Shown: positions 8,452-17,243 of the stretch, piece by piece
Numbering within the stretch: position 1 is the stretch's first letter
Layout: each line of letters opens with the position of its first letter
The notes under the pieces: model-generated
Told to the model about the DNA's origin: nothing
What the model saw: the letters and a program-made list of their open reading frames with translations, nothing else
The model's database searches: none
From: Nocardia brasiliensis IFM 10847
GTDB lineage: Bacteria > Actinomycetota > Actinomycetes > Mycobacteriales > Mycobacteriaceae
NCBI RefSeq assembly: GCF_000710915.1
Contig: NZ_BAUA01000152.1
Span: 31,010 to 95,009 of the forward strand
Direction of reading: 5' to 3'
Length of the DNA stretch: 64,000 nt
Program-made: the position numbers and the translations under genes

Positions 8452-9333
8452 TCAGGACTGCGCGGCCAGCCGGACGAAAGCCGCGGTGTCCAACGTCTCA
8501 CCTCGCGCCGTAGGCGCGATGCCCGCGGCGATCAAGCGCCGCTCGGCTTCGGCGGGCGAGCCCGCCCAGCCGGAAAGGGCCGCGCGCAGCGTTTTTCGCC
8601 GCTGGGCGAAAGCGGCGTCGACCACCTCGAACACGCGACGACGATGCTCGGCATCGATCGGCCACGGCGGTTCGGCGTAGCGCTCGACCCGCACCAGGCC
8701 CGAATCGACCCGCGGCACCGGCCAGAAAACCTGCGTGCCGACCGCTCCCGCACGCCGGACCTTGCCGAAGAAGCCCGCCTTCACACTGGGCACGCCGTAG
8801 ACCCGGCTGCCCGGCTCGGCGGCGAGCCGGTCGGCCACCTCCGCCTGCACCATCACCAAAGAGACCGCGATGCTGGGCAATTCGGCCAGCAGATGCAGCA
8901 GCACCGGCACCGCGACGTTGTACGGCAGGTTCGCCACCAGCGCGGTCGGCGTCGCGGGCAGATCCGCGGCCGCGACGCGCAACGCGTCCGCCTGCACCAC
9001 CGACAGCCGGTCGGCCAGGGCCGGCGCCCGGTCGGCGACGGTCACCGGCAGGTGCCGCGCGAGCACCGGATCGATCTCGACCGCGACCACCGAATCCACC
9101 ACATCGAGCAAGGCCAGCGTCAGCGAACCCAGTCCGGGCCCGACCTCGAGCACCACGTCGTCGCGCCCGACCCCGGCCGCCGTGACGATGCGCCGCACGG
9201 TGTTCGCGTCGTGCACGAAGTTCTGCCCGAGCTGCTTGGTCGGCCGCACGCCGAGCCGCTCGGCCAGCACCCGCACCTCGGCGGGGCCCAGCAGGGCGGC
9301 ACTCCCACGACCAGCAATTTCGGCTTCGGACAC
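8452..9333 (-). CDS. ksgA: 16S rRNA (adenine1518-N6/adenine1519-N6)-dimethyltransferase
   Basis: A 293-residue Rossmann-fold SAM methyltransferase that dimethylates two adjacent adenosines in helix 45 of 16S rRNA during ribosome assembly. Visible motifs are the N-terminal KQLGQNFVHDANTVRRIV, SAM motif I VVLEVGPGLGSLT, the DAL acidic loop and the catalytic NLPYNV (motif IV). The C-terminal domain with FAQRRKTLRAAL is complete. The start is a GTG at 9333. The gene lies 32 bp downstream of the secreted lipase gene on the same strand, rather than directly after rpfB as in mycobacteria. Confidence 0.96.
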   Translation of the reverse strand: MSEAEIAGRGSAALLGPAEVRVLAERLGVRPTKQLGQNFVHDANTVRRIVTAAGVGRDDVVLEVGPGLGSLTLALLDVVDSVVAVEIDPVLARHLPVTVADRAPALADRLSVVQADALRVAAADLPATPTALVANLPYNVAVPVLLHLLAELPSIAVSLVMVQAEVADRLAAEPGSRVYGVPSVKAGFFGKVRRAGAVGTQVFWPVPRVDSGLVRVERYAEPPWPIDAEHRRRVFEVVDAAFAQRRKTLRAALSGWAGSPAEAERRLIAAGIAPTARGETLDTAAFVRLAAQS

Positions 9334-9365
9334 CCAGAGAACCTATCAACCTCGCCGCTGCGTTC

Positions 9366-10532
9366 CTACCGCTCGGCCGGGCTCGCCTTGATGCGGTCGA
9401 GGAATGCGTCGACAGCGGTCTGCATGGCGGGGCTGATCTGGGTGTGCCTGCCGGTGCCGAGGACGGTCTGGAAGTCGACGCCGTTGGCGGCGAACTGCGC
9501 GGCCAGCGCGCCGTGCAGCGGGGCGGGCACGACGGTGTCGGTGACGTTGAGCAGCAACAGGATCGGCGCGTTGTATCCGGTGGTGGGCACGGTCAGGTAC
9601 TCGTTCAGCGCGGAACGGATGGGCTCGGTGGCGAGCGACTCGTCGAGCAGATCGGCGACGCCGAGCCCGCGCACCCGGTCCCCGATGCGGTCCAGGCACA
9701 GGGTGCCGACGCTGTCCAGCACGACCCGGCCCTGCGGGGTGAGGTATTGATCGACGCGCACGTCAGGGTGCGCGGCACGCAGGCCCGCCAGGATGCTGAC
9801 GAAGAAGCTCATCGCGCCGTCGGCGTCGGGCAGCGGGGGGACCAGCGGACCGGCGAGCGGCAGCACCTTCTCCACGTCGGATTCGGGGTCGATCGCCACG
9901 GTGCCGCGGAAATCGAGATCCGGCGCGTAGGTCACCTGCCGGTGCGCGGTGGCCAGCGCGGCCTGGCCGCCCTGTGAGCCGCCGAAAACCGCCCAGGTGC
10001 GGGAGAGTTCGGGATGGGCCGCGCGGGCGGCGTGCAGCAGGTCGAGCGTGGCCGTCGCCTCGGTGCTGGTCTCGAGATAGGGATGCGGGCCGGTGTTGAA
10101 CCGGCCCAGCCCCAGGTAATCCGGCGCGACCACCGCGAAGCCGCGAGACAGGAAGCCCTGGATCAGCGCGTCCTCTTTGGCCCGGCTCTCCGGGTACGGC
10201 CGACCGGCCGGATCCGACTGACCGCCGCAGCCCATGCCGAGTCCGGTGGTGCCGTGGTCGTAGGCGATGATCGGCCAGCCCGCGGCGGGGGCGGTGCCGC
10301 GCGGCACGAAGAGCGCGCCGCTGGCCGGCCGCGGCGTCCCGTCCGAGCCGCGCATCCAGTACTCGACGACCGAACCGCCCGAGGTGCCACGCCAACCGTC
10401 CGGCTGCGCGATCTCCGAGATCAGCGAGCCGGGGGCGGCCGCATGGGCGGGCGCGATCTGCACGAACAGCGCGGCACTCGCCGACAACATCGTCACCGCG
10501 ACTGCTCGCTTGCACATCTGGACAACTCGCAC
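9366..10532 (-). CDS. Secreted lipase/esterase, LIP family alpha/beta hydrolase
   Basis: A 388-residue exported alpha/beta hydrolase like the secretory lipase (LIP) family, which also includes many actinobacterial extracellular esterases. An N-terminal signal peptide is visible (MCKRAVAVTMLSASAALF, then a PAHA cleavage region). The oxyanion region is IIAYDHGTTGLGMGCGG. The nucleophile motif is FGGSQGGQAAL. The catalytic His is probably in GTGRHTQ near the C-terminus. GTG 10532 is preferred because GAGG lies 6 nt upstream. ATG 10517 is possible and leaves the signal peptide intact. It lies between rpfB and ksgA on the same strand and probably shares their transcription. Confidence 0.85.
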   Translation of the reverse strand: MRVVQMCKRAVAVTMLSASAALFVQIAPAHAAAPGSLISEIAQPDGWRGTSGGSVVEYWMRGSDGTPRPASGALFVPRGTAPAAGWPIIAYDHGTTGLGMGCGGQSDPAGRPYPESRAKEDALIQGFLSRGFAVVAPDYLGLGRFNTGPHPYLETSTEATATLDLLHAARAAHPELSRTWAVFGGSQGGQAALATAHRQVTYAPDLDFRGTVAIDPESDVEKVLPLAGPLVPPLPDADGAMSFFVSILAGLRAAHPDVRVDQYLTPQGRVVLDSVGTLCLDRIGDRVRGLGVADLLDESLATEPIRSALNEYLTVPTTGYNAPILLLLNVTDTVVPAPLHGALAAQFAANGVDFQTVLGTGRHTQISPAMQTAVDAFLDRIKASPAER

Positions 10533-10672
10533 CGCACACCTCACAACCCGACCCACACCGTCAGCAAACCTGGACGAGTGTATAGATCAATCGGATAGTG
10601 CCAGGCCGGCGTGGCGCGGCCGCGAATCAAAGACGAATTCGCGGATCAGGCGAGGGTGACCGGTGTCACCGG

Positions 10673-11851
10673 TCAGCTGATGCCGAGCCGGCTGGTGCAG
10701 GCGGGCCACGCCCCCCAACCCTGGCGGGCGCGAGTGACTTCGGCGATGGCGATCTGTTCCTCACGGGTGGCGAGGTCGGCGCGCGGCGCGTACTTCAAAC
10801 CGCCCTGACGTTCCCAAGTGCCCTGGTCGAATTGGATGCCGCCGTAGTAACCGTTGCCGTTGTTGATGCTCCAGTTGCCGGTGGACTCGCAGCGGGCCAG
10901 CGCGTCCCAGATCGCGCCGTCGCGCACCGGCGGCACCTCGGTGCCGGGCTTGGCGCCCTTGCGCACGGTTTTCGGCTGGGCCGTGACCGTCACCGTCGAG
11001 TTGATCGGCTTTCGGTCCACCTCGACGCCGTTGACCATGGTGACCGCGAACGTGACGTCCTGCACCCCGGGCGCGCCGGCGGTCTCTACCACCGACCGGC
11101 TCATGTTCATGGTCGGGTCTTCGATCACGTGCTCCGGCGGATCGAGCGGCAGCGTCTCGGTCCGATTCTCGGTTCGCTTGCGCGTCACCGTGATTCGCTG
11201 CCCCTCGGTGAGCGGCGTGGACGCCGCGGGCTCGACCGTGTCCTGCTCGAGCAGCGGAACGCCGGCCACCGCGAGGAATTCGCCGACCGTCGGCGCCGCG
11301 AGGCGGACATCGACGAAGGAGCCGGCGCCGTCGCGCAGCGCGACCGACCGAGGCGTCGCGACCTGCAGCGCGGCGCCCTCCAGTGGGAGCTTCTCGTTGC
11401 GTGCGGGGGAAACGTAGACCTCACGCGGCAGATCGAGCTGTTCGAGCGCCTCACCGGCGGTCAGACCGGTGGTCCACACCTTGCGCGCCTGACCGTCGAC
11501 CTGCAGTTCGACCTCGCGGGCCCGATTGAGCGTGATGGTCGCGCCGTCACCGATCCGCGCGGCCAGTGCGGGGGCCACCTTGTCGCGCTCGGTGACGGCG
11601 AAACCCGCCGCCCGCAGCACGCCGCGCACATCGGTGGACATCGTGGTCTCGAACAGCTTCTCGCCGTCCACGACCACGGTCACCGTCTTACGATTCACGA
11701 TCGCCAGGCCGGCCCCGACGATCAACGTCATCAGCAGCGCCGCCACGGCCGCGTACAGCAGCGGTGAGCGGGACTGGTTGATCCGCGTGATCGGCCACAG
11801 CATCGCAGAGCGATCCAGTGGGACGTGGCGGTCGGGCGACGGATGGGCCAT
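10673..11851 (-). CDS. rpfB: Resuscitation-promoting factor RpfB
   Basis: A 392-residue cell-wall enzyme (lytic transglycosylase-like) that cleaves peptidoglycan and promotes exit from dormancy. Domain order is canonical. There is an N-terminal membrane segment (LLYAAVAALLMTLIVGAGLA). Three DUF348 repeats follow, starting at VNRKTVTVVVDGEKL. A G5 domain comes next (about residues 200-280, VEDPTMNMSRSVVETAG region). Last is the Rpf catalytic domain IWDALARCESTGNWSINNGN, where the Glu of CESTGNW is the catalytic acid. The domain ends with GWGAWPACTSRLGIS. The ATG at 11851 and a GTG two codons earlier are both possible starts. It follows tatD on the same strand after a 194-bp leader. The tatD-rpfB order is that of mycobacteria. 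Confidence 0.96.
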   Translation of the reverse strand: MAHPSPDRHVPLDRSAMLWPITRINQSRSPLLYAAVAALLMTLIVGAGLAIVNRKTVTVVVDGEKLFETTMSTDVRGVLRAAGFAVTERDKVAPALAARIGDGATITLNRAREVELQVDGQARKVWTTGLTAGEALEQLDLPREVYVSPARNEKLPLEGAALQVATPRSVALRDGAGSFVDVRLAAPTVGEFLAVAGVPLLEQDTVEPAASTPLTEGQRITVTRKRTENRTETLPLDPPEHVIEDPTMNMSRSVVETAGAPGVQDVTFAVTMVNGVEVDRKPINSTVTVTAQPKTVRKGAKPGTEVPPVRDGAIWDALARCESTGNWSINNGNGYYGGIQFDQGTWERQGGLKYAPRADLATREEQIAIAEVTRARQGWGAWPACTSRLGIS

Positions 11852-12045
11852 GGTCACAGCACGATAACGAAGGGGTCGGGGGCCGACAACCTAAAGTTGC
11901 TTCAGCTGGGGCTTTCAATATCACGGAGCGATATCGACACCGCAGGTTAATCACGAAACGGGGCCAGCACAGTGACGTAGGACACACTTCGCATATCCAG
12001 GCCCCTTGCGGGTATGCACGCGCCTGGCGAAATCCGGCGTGTCGG

Positions 12046-12873
12046 TCAAATGCCGTAGACGCGGCGCGCGTTGGCGGTGCTGATCTTCGCGAGTTCCGCC
12101 GGATCCTGTCCCCGAATTTCCGCGAGCGCGCGCACGGTGTACGGCAGACAGTACGGCTCATTGGGCGCGCCTCGAAATGGATGCGGGGTCAGATAAGGCG
12201 CGTCCGTTTCGACCAGAATTTGCTCGTCGGGCACGACCTTCGCGGCCTCACGCAACTCGTGCGCATTCTTGAAACTCACCGTGCCGGAGAAACTCAGCAC
12301 ATAGCCCTCGGCCACGCAGGACAGCGCCATATTCGTATCCGACGAAAAACAGTGGAAGATCACGGTGTCGGGCGCGCCCTCGTCCAGCAGCACGGTCAGC
12401 AGATCGTGATCGGCCTCGCGATTGTGGATCATCAGCGGTTTGCGCAGCCGCTTCGCCAGATCGATGTGCCAGCGGAAACCCTCGATCTGCGTCTCGATAT
12501 CGGCGCAGCCGTCCAGTTTGCCCGGCCAGTAGTAGTCCAGGCCGGTCTCGCCGATCGCCACCACCCTGGGGTTCGCGCCGAGCCGTGCCAACTCCGCCTT
12601 CGCCGCGTCGTCGAGCGCGTTCGCGCGGGTCGGATGCAAGGCGACCGCGGCGTACACGCGCGAATCCCAGTGCGCGGCTTGCACAGCCCACTGCGCCGCC
12701 GCCAGATCGTCGGCGACGGTCACCACCTGCCCGACGCCGACCGAGGCCGCCCGATCCACGATCGCCGCGGTCGAGGCCGCGTCGGTGGCGCCGCAGGCAT
12801 CGAGGTGGGTGTGCGCGTCGATGATCGGCGCGAGCGGCTCGGGCAGGTCCGGAGCTGGGCGCTTGCCGCTCAT
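12046..12873 (-). CDS. tatD: TatD family metal-dependent hydrolase (DNase)
   Basis: A 275-residue TIM-barrel amidohydrolase-type nuclease of the TatD/YcfH family, acting in DNA repair or D-Tyr-tRNA-type quality control in relatives. Metal-ligand motifs are in order: IIDAHTHLD near residue 18, AIGETGLDYYW, PLMIHNREA, IFHCFSS and ILVETDAPYLTP. These are all the expected residues. It is divergent from metG with 83 bp between starts and lies upstream of rpfB on the same strand, as in M. tuberculosis Rv1007c-Rv1009. Confidence 0.95.
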   Translation of the reverse strand: MSGKRPAPDLPEPLAPIIDAHTHLDACGATDAASTAAIVDRAASVGVGQVVTVADDLAAAQWAVQAAHWDSRVYAAVALHPTRANALDDAAKAELARLGANPRVVAIGETGLDYYWPGKLDGCADIETQIEGFRWHIDLAKRLRKPLMIHNREADHDLLTVLLDEGAPDTVIFHCFSSDTNMALSCVAEGYVLSFSGTVSFKNAHELREAAKVVPDEQILVETDAPYLTPHPFRGAPNEPYCLPYTVRALAEIRGQDPAELAKISTANARRVYGI

Positions 12874-12956
12874 CGGACGCTCCCGGCGACCCCGGTGACG
12901 GTGCAGTGGATGTTCACGCGAACGAGGAAGACCACGCGGATTACAGTAGACGCACC

Positions 12957-14516
12957 ATGAGCGACGTCGACCGCCCCGCCTTCTACATCACCACGGCCAT
13001 CGCGTACCCCAACGGTGCGCCGCATATCGGGCATGCGTACGAGTACATCTCGGCCGATGCCATCGCCCGGTTCAAACGTCTCGACGGGTACGACGTCTTC
13101 TTCATGACGGGCACCGACGAGCACGGCCAGAAGATGCAGCAGACGGCCGTCGCCGAGGGCATCCCGGTGCAGGAGCTCGCGGCGCGCAACTCCGATGTGT
13201 TCGAGGCGATGGACAAGACGCTCGACATCTCCTTCGACCGGTTCATCCGCACCACCGACGAGGATCACCGCGCGGCCAGCGTGGCGATCTGGGAGCGGAT
13301 GCTCGCCAACGGCGACATCTACCTCGGCAACTACTCGGGCTGGTACTCGGTGCGCGACGAGGCGTTCTACACCGAGGAAGAGACCACGCTGCTCGACGAC
13401 GGCACCCGGATCTCCACCGAGTCGAAGACGCCGGTCACCTGGACCGAGGAGTCGAACTACTTCTTCCGGCTCTCCGCCTACCAGGACAAACTGCTCGCCC
13501 TGTACGAAGAGCATCCCGAATTCATCGCGCCCGCAACGCGACGCAACGAGATCGTCAGCTACGTCAAGGCGGGGCTGAAGGATCTGTCCATCTCGCGCAC
13601 CACCTTCGACTGGGGTGTGCCGGTGCCGGGTCATCCCGATCACGTGATGTACGTGTGGGTGGACGCGCTCACCAACTACCTCACCGGCGTCGGCTTCCCG
13701 GACACCGAATCCGCTGCGTTCCAGCGGTTCTGGCCCGCCGACGTGCACATCATCGGCAAGGACATCACGCGGTTCCACACCGTCTACTGGCCCGCGTTCC
13801 TGCTCTCGGCCGGGGTGCAGCTGCCGAAACGCGTTTACGTGCACGGGTTCCTGTACAACAAGGGCGAGAAGATGTCCAAGTCGGTCGGCAATGTGGTCGA
13901 CCCGCTCGCGCTGGTGGAGAGCTACGGCCTGGACGCGGTGCGCTTCTTCCTGCTCCGCGAGATCTCCTACGGCCAGGACGGCAGCTACAGCCACGAGGCG
14001 ATCGTCGGCCGGATCAACACGGATCTGGCCAACGAATTCGGCAATCTCGTGCAGCGCAGCACCAAGCTGGTGGCGCGGGACTGCGGCGCCGTGGTGCCGA
14101 CGCCCGGCGAGTTCACCGCCGACGACCGCGCGCTGCTCGACCTCGCCAACGGGCTGCTCGACCGCTGCCGCACCGAATTCGACACTCAGCAGCTGCATCT
14201 CGCGCTGGAGGCGATCTGGCTGACGCTCGGCGAGACCAACCGGTACTTCTCCGCGCAGGCGCCGTGGGCGCTGGCCAAGGCGGGTACGCCGGAGGATCTG
14301 GCGCGCGAGGCGACCGTGCTGTACGTGACGCTCGAGGTGCTGCGCATCGTCGCGATCCTCGTGCAGCCGGTGATGCCGGGTTCGGCAGGCAAGATCCTCG
14401 ATCAGCTCGGCCAGTCCGAGCGCACGTTCGCCGATATCGCGACCCCGATCGTGCCCGGCGTCGCGCTGCCCGCACCGGAGCCGGTGTACCCCAAGTACAT
14501 CGAGCCCAAGGAGTAA
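12957..14516 (+). CDS. metG: Methionyl-tRNA synthetase
   Basis: A 519-residue class I aminoacyl-tRNA synthetase that charges tRNA-Met. The HIGH motif is PNGAPHIGHAY near residue 20 and the KMSKS motif is KMSKSVGN near residue 305. An anticodon-binding helical domain follows (GQDGSYSHEAIVGRINTDLA onwards). The length fits the short actinobacterial form without the C-terminal tRNA-binding extension. The connecting peptide lacks obvious zinc-binding Cys pairs. The ATG at 12957 starts directly before DVDRPAFYITTAIAYPNGAP, the usual opening. It is monocistronic. Confidence 0.97.
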   Translation: MSDVDRPAFYITTAIAYPNGAPHIGHAYEYISADAIARFKRLDGYDVFFMTGTDEHGQKMQQTAVAEGIPVQELAARNSDVFEAMDKTLDISFDRFIRTTDEDHRAASVAIWERMLANGDIYLGNYSGWYSVRDEAFYTEEETTLLDDGTRISTESKTPVTWTEESNYFFRLSAYQDKLLALYEEHPEFIAPATRRNEIVSYVKAGLKDLSISRTTFDWGVPVPGHPDHVMYVWVDALTNYLTGVGFPDTESAAFQRFWPADVHIIGKDITRFHTVYWPAFLLSAGVQLPKRVYVHGFLYNKGEKMSKSVGNVVDPLALVESYGLDAVRFFLLREISYGQDGSYSHEAIVGRINTDLANEFGNLVQRSTKLVARDCGAVVPTPGEFTADDRALLDLANGLLDRCRTEFDTQQLHLALEAIWLTLGETNRYFSAQAPWALAKAGTPEDLAREATVLYVTLEVLRIVAILVQPVMPGSAGKILDQLGQSERTFADIATPIVPGVALPAPEPVYPKYIEPKE

Positions 14517-14622
14517 TCGCACTCTCGACGGCCGACCCCCTACCGGTGCGTAATCGCCTGGCGCGCATTGGGATAATGCCGGGTTACGGTTGCTCATGGT
14601 CGGCCGACGAGGGAGGGCAGTT

Positions 14623-15306
14623 ATGCGCCGGGAGTTAGCGACAGAGGCGACAGCGCGGGTGACGGGCGGCACCGCGGGACCGAGTTCCGGCTTCGCCGAC
14701 CGGCATCGGGCGGCCCGCGACGCCGTGCTGGTATCGCAGCGCGGACGCCTGATCGAGGCGATGGTCGAATGCGTGGACTGCAAGGGCTATTCGGCCACGA
14801 CGCTTACCGATATCGTTGCCCGGGCCCGGGTTTCCCGCAGCACGTTCTACGAGCACTTCGCCAACAAGGAGCAGTGTTTCGTCGAGGCAGTGCACACCGG
14901 CGTCGATATCGTGGCGAGCCGGATCGCCGAGGAACTGGCGCAGCTGGCGCCGGACGCCGACGCCGCGGCACGGATCGAGTCGATCGTCGTCACCTTCTGC
15001 GAAACCGTGGCCACCGAACCGGATTTCGCACGGCTGATCCTCGTCGAATCGTTCAAGGTGAACCAGCAGGCCGTCGACTACCGCGATCTCGCGGTGGATC
15101 GCTTCGCCGAGCTGTACCGGATCTTCTACCATCAAGCGCGCCAAGCAGATCCGGCGCTGCCCGCGCTGTCCGACGAGTTGATCGCGCTCATCCCGGACGC
15201 CATCGGCGAGCGCACCCGTCGCGTCATCATCGCCCAGGGCCCCGCGCACGTGCCCGCGCTGGCCCCCTTGTTCATCGAGTTCGTCACCACCACGCTGGCG
15301 CTCTAG
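14623..15306 (+). CDS. TetR family transcriptional regulator
   Basis: A 227-residue regulator. The DNA-binding helix-turn-helix lies at about residues 45-95 (GYSATTLTDIVARARVSRST then FYEHFANKEQCF), followed by a helical ligand domain. The ATG at 14623 has GGAGG 6 nt upstream and removes an 11-residue upstream extension. It follows metG by 106 bp and is closed by a long hairpin terminator. It is near, but not divergent from, any obvious target. Ligand and regulon are unknown. Confidence 0.9.
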   Translation: MRRELATEATARVTGGTAGPSSGFADRHRAARDAVLVSQRGRLIEAMVECVDCKGYSATTLTDIVARARVSRSTFYEHFANKEQCFVEAVHTGVDIVASRIAEELAQLAPDADAAARIESIVVTFCETVATEPDFARLILVESFKVNQQAVDYRDLAVDRFAELYRIFYHQARQADPALPALSDELIALIPDAIGERTRRVIIAQGPAHVPALAPLFIEFVTTTLAL

Positions 15307-15357
15307 GGCCCTGCCTCGACCGTGGCGGCGCCGGACGGGACTTCGAGACAGGGCCCT
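15305..15357. terminator. Long stem-loop terminator after the TetR gene
   Basis: A 15-bp stem with one mismatch pairs AGGGCCCTGCCTCGA (15305-15319) with TCGAGACAGGGCCCT (15343-15357). It begins inside the TetR stop codon and lies between this gene and the convergent gene ending at 15405, so it can serve both strands. Confidence 0.75.
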
Positions 15358-15404
15358 GGCCCCGCCCGCCGACGAGTGGCGCGCGGCCACCCGTCGGCGA
15401 CAGT

Positions 15405-16157
15405 TCACTTCCAGCGGGCGAGCAGCCGCTCGATCTCGGCGGTGAGGGCGCGCTGCAGGAACGGGCCGAAGCTGATCCGGGCCACACCCTGATCGGCGAG
15501 CACCGCCTTGTCCGACTTGTCGGGCAGCCCGACCATGCTGATCGGCAACGGCAATTCGCCGGTCAGCCTGCGCACGTCGGCGTCTTCGCGCGCGCCGGCC
15601 GGGAAGAGCACGTCGGCGCCCGCGGCGGCGGCCAGGCGCAGGCGTTCGATCGCCCGGTCCACCCGGTCGGCCTCGTCGCCGTCGGCCCGGATGAACAAGT
15701 CGGTCCTGGCGTTCACCACGACGTGCACACCGGCCGCGTCGGCGTATTGCCGCAGGCCGTGCACGAGGTCGGCGTGCTCCTGCGGCGCGCGCAGCCGTCC
15801 GCCCTCGCTGTGCACCGTGTCCTCGATGTTGAGCCCGACGGCACCAGCCTCGAGCAGGCCATCGATCAGCTGGGCGGGTTCGAGACCGTAGCCCGATTCC
15901 AGGTCCACCGATACCGGCACCTCGACGGCCTCGGTGATCTGGCGGACGCGAGTGAGCGACTCGGCGAAGGTCATGCCTTCGCCATCGCTGCGACCGAGCG
16001 AGTCGGCGACCGGGTGGCTGCCCACGGTGAGCGCGGAAAATCCTGCGGCCACAGCGGCTTTCGCGGACCACGCATCCCAGACGGTGGGCAGGACGGCCGG
16101 ATCGCCGGGGCGGTGCAGCGCGAGAAATTCCTTGGCCTTGTTTTCCAGTGAAGTCAT
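15405..16157 (-). CDS. Isocitrate lyase / PEP mutase family protein
   Basis: A 250-residue TIM-barrel enzyme of the isocitrate lyase/phosphoenolpyruvate mutase superfamily. Typical motifs are LPTVWDAWSAKAAVAAGFSA, the metal-binding region VSVDLESGYG, VGLNIEDTVH and VVNARTDLFI. The family catalyses formation or cleavage of C-C or C-P bonds in alpha-keto acids. The lyase KKCGH-type catalytic Cys loop of true isocitrate lyase is not present, so the small-subfamily oxaloacetate or carboxy-PEP type activity is more likely. It shares orientation with the beta-propeller gene 14 bp upstream and may be co-transcribed with it. Confidence 0.85.
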   Translation of the reverse strand: MTSLENKAKEFLALHRPGDPAVLPTVWDAWSAKAAVAAGFSALTVGSHPVADSLGRSDGEGMTFAESLTRVRQITEAVEVPVSVDLESGYGLEPAQLIDGLLEAGAVGLNIEDTVHSEGGRLRAPQEHADLVHGLRQYADAAGVHVVVNARTDLFIRADGDEADRVDRAIERLRLAAAAGADVLFPAGAREDADVRRLTGELPLPISMVGLPDKSDKAVLADQGVARISFGPFLQRALTAEIERLLARWK

Positions 16158-16171
16158 GGGACCATCTTCGC

Positions 16172-17104
16172 TCAGGGCGGGGTCAAGCGGGTGATCGCGC
16201 CGGTGAAGCTGGTGACGTACAGCGCACCAGGATCCCAGCCGGGACCCGCGCCGAAGCGGGCCGAGGTGGCGAACGGGATGCCGTCGGCGACCACACAGGT
16301 CCGTGCGCTGTCGGGATCGATGCGCAGGACCCGTCCCGCCGCGTTCAAGGCCAGATACACCGCGCCGTCAGGACCGACGGTCAGATCGTCGGCGGCATTG
16401 AGCGGACCGAAGCCGGGCACGGTGATCCGGGCGGGCGCCGCATCCGGCTGGGCCAGGTCGATCGCGGCCAGCGTGGTGACGGGCTCGAAGGTGGTGGAGA
16501 CGAAGAGTTTGCGCCGGGTGCCGTCGTAAGCGAGGCCGTTCGTCGATGTCAGCTCGGTGACGAACGGACGCGCGCCGACGCCGTCCGCGTCGATTCTGGT
16601 GAGCGTGTTCGGCGAGCCGAGGTCCCGGCTCACCACGAAGCCGCCATCGGGCAGCACGGCCAGGCCGTTGGGCGCCGTCAGCCCGCGGGCCACGGTCGCG
16701 ACGGTGCCCCGATCCAGGTCCAGCGCCTCGATCGTGCCGTCGGCTCGCCCGGCGAAACCGCTGCTCAACGAGCCGCCGGTAGTGAAATACGCGGTGGCGC
16801 CGGACACTACGATGCCGCCCGGGGAACTCGCCTGCGCCAGCTCCGTGCGCGACCCGTCCGAGCCCAGTCGGCGCAGCGCGCCGCCCACGCCGGACGCGGG
16901 CACCTCGGACAGCAGCATCCCGCCGCGTCCGTCGAACGCCAGGTTCTCGAGAATGCCGTACCCGGCCGCCACGGTCGACGACGCCCACCGCGCACACCCT
17001 TCGACCGAGCCGTCCTGGGCGACCACCGAGCCCGTCCCTGCGACCGTGGTGAGCGCGACGCCCACCGCGAGCACGCTGCCGACCAGAACACGGCGCATCG
17101 CCAT
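16172..17104 (-). CDS. Secreted SMP-30/NHL-like beta-propeller protein
   Basis: A 310-residue exported protein. The signal peptide is MRRVLVGSVLAVGVALTTVA with a likely cleavage near VVAQD. The mature part shows repeated blade motifs such as LAFDGRGGMLLSE, PNGLAVLPDGGFVVSRDL, TNGLAYDGTRRKLFVS and DDLTVGPDGAVYLALN. These are typical of SMP-30/gluconolactonase or NHL-type six-bladed propellers. GGAGG lies 8 nt before the ATG. It could be an extracellular lactonase or a non-catalytic binding protein. The sequence alone does not decide. Confidence 0.78.
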   Translation of the reverse strand: MAMRRVLVGSVLAVGVALTTVAGTGSVVAQDGSVEGCARWASSTVAAGYGILENLAFDGRGGMLLSEVPASGVGGALRRLGSDGSRTELAQASSPGGIVVSGATAYFTTGGSLSSGFAGRADGTIEALDLDRGTVATVARGLTAPNGLAVLPDGGFVVSRDLGSPNTLTRIDADGVGARPFVTELTSTNGLAYDGTRRKLFVSTTFEPVTTLAAIDLAQPDAAPARITVPGFGPLNAADDLTVGPDGAVYLALNAAGRVLRIDPDSARTCVVADGIPFATSARFGAGPGWDPGALYVTSFTGAITRLTPP

Positions 17105-17243
17105 CGAATCGTCCTCCCCCGCAATACCGTCCGTTCGCGGCCCAACCTAGCGGCCGGTGGGCGGGCAGGCAGCAGAATCCGATCCCTTTGTCAGGCTGCC
17201 GATTTCCGCGGCCGAGACCTGTCGGGGCGCACAACCGCGCCGG

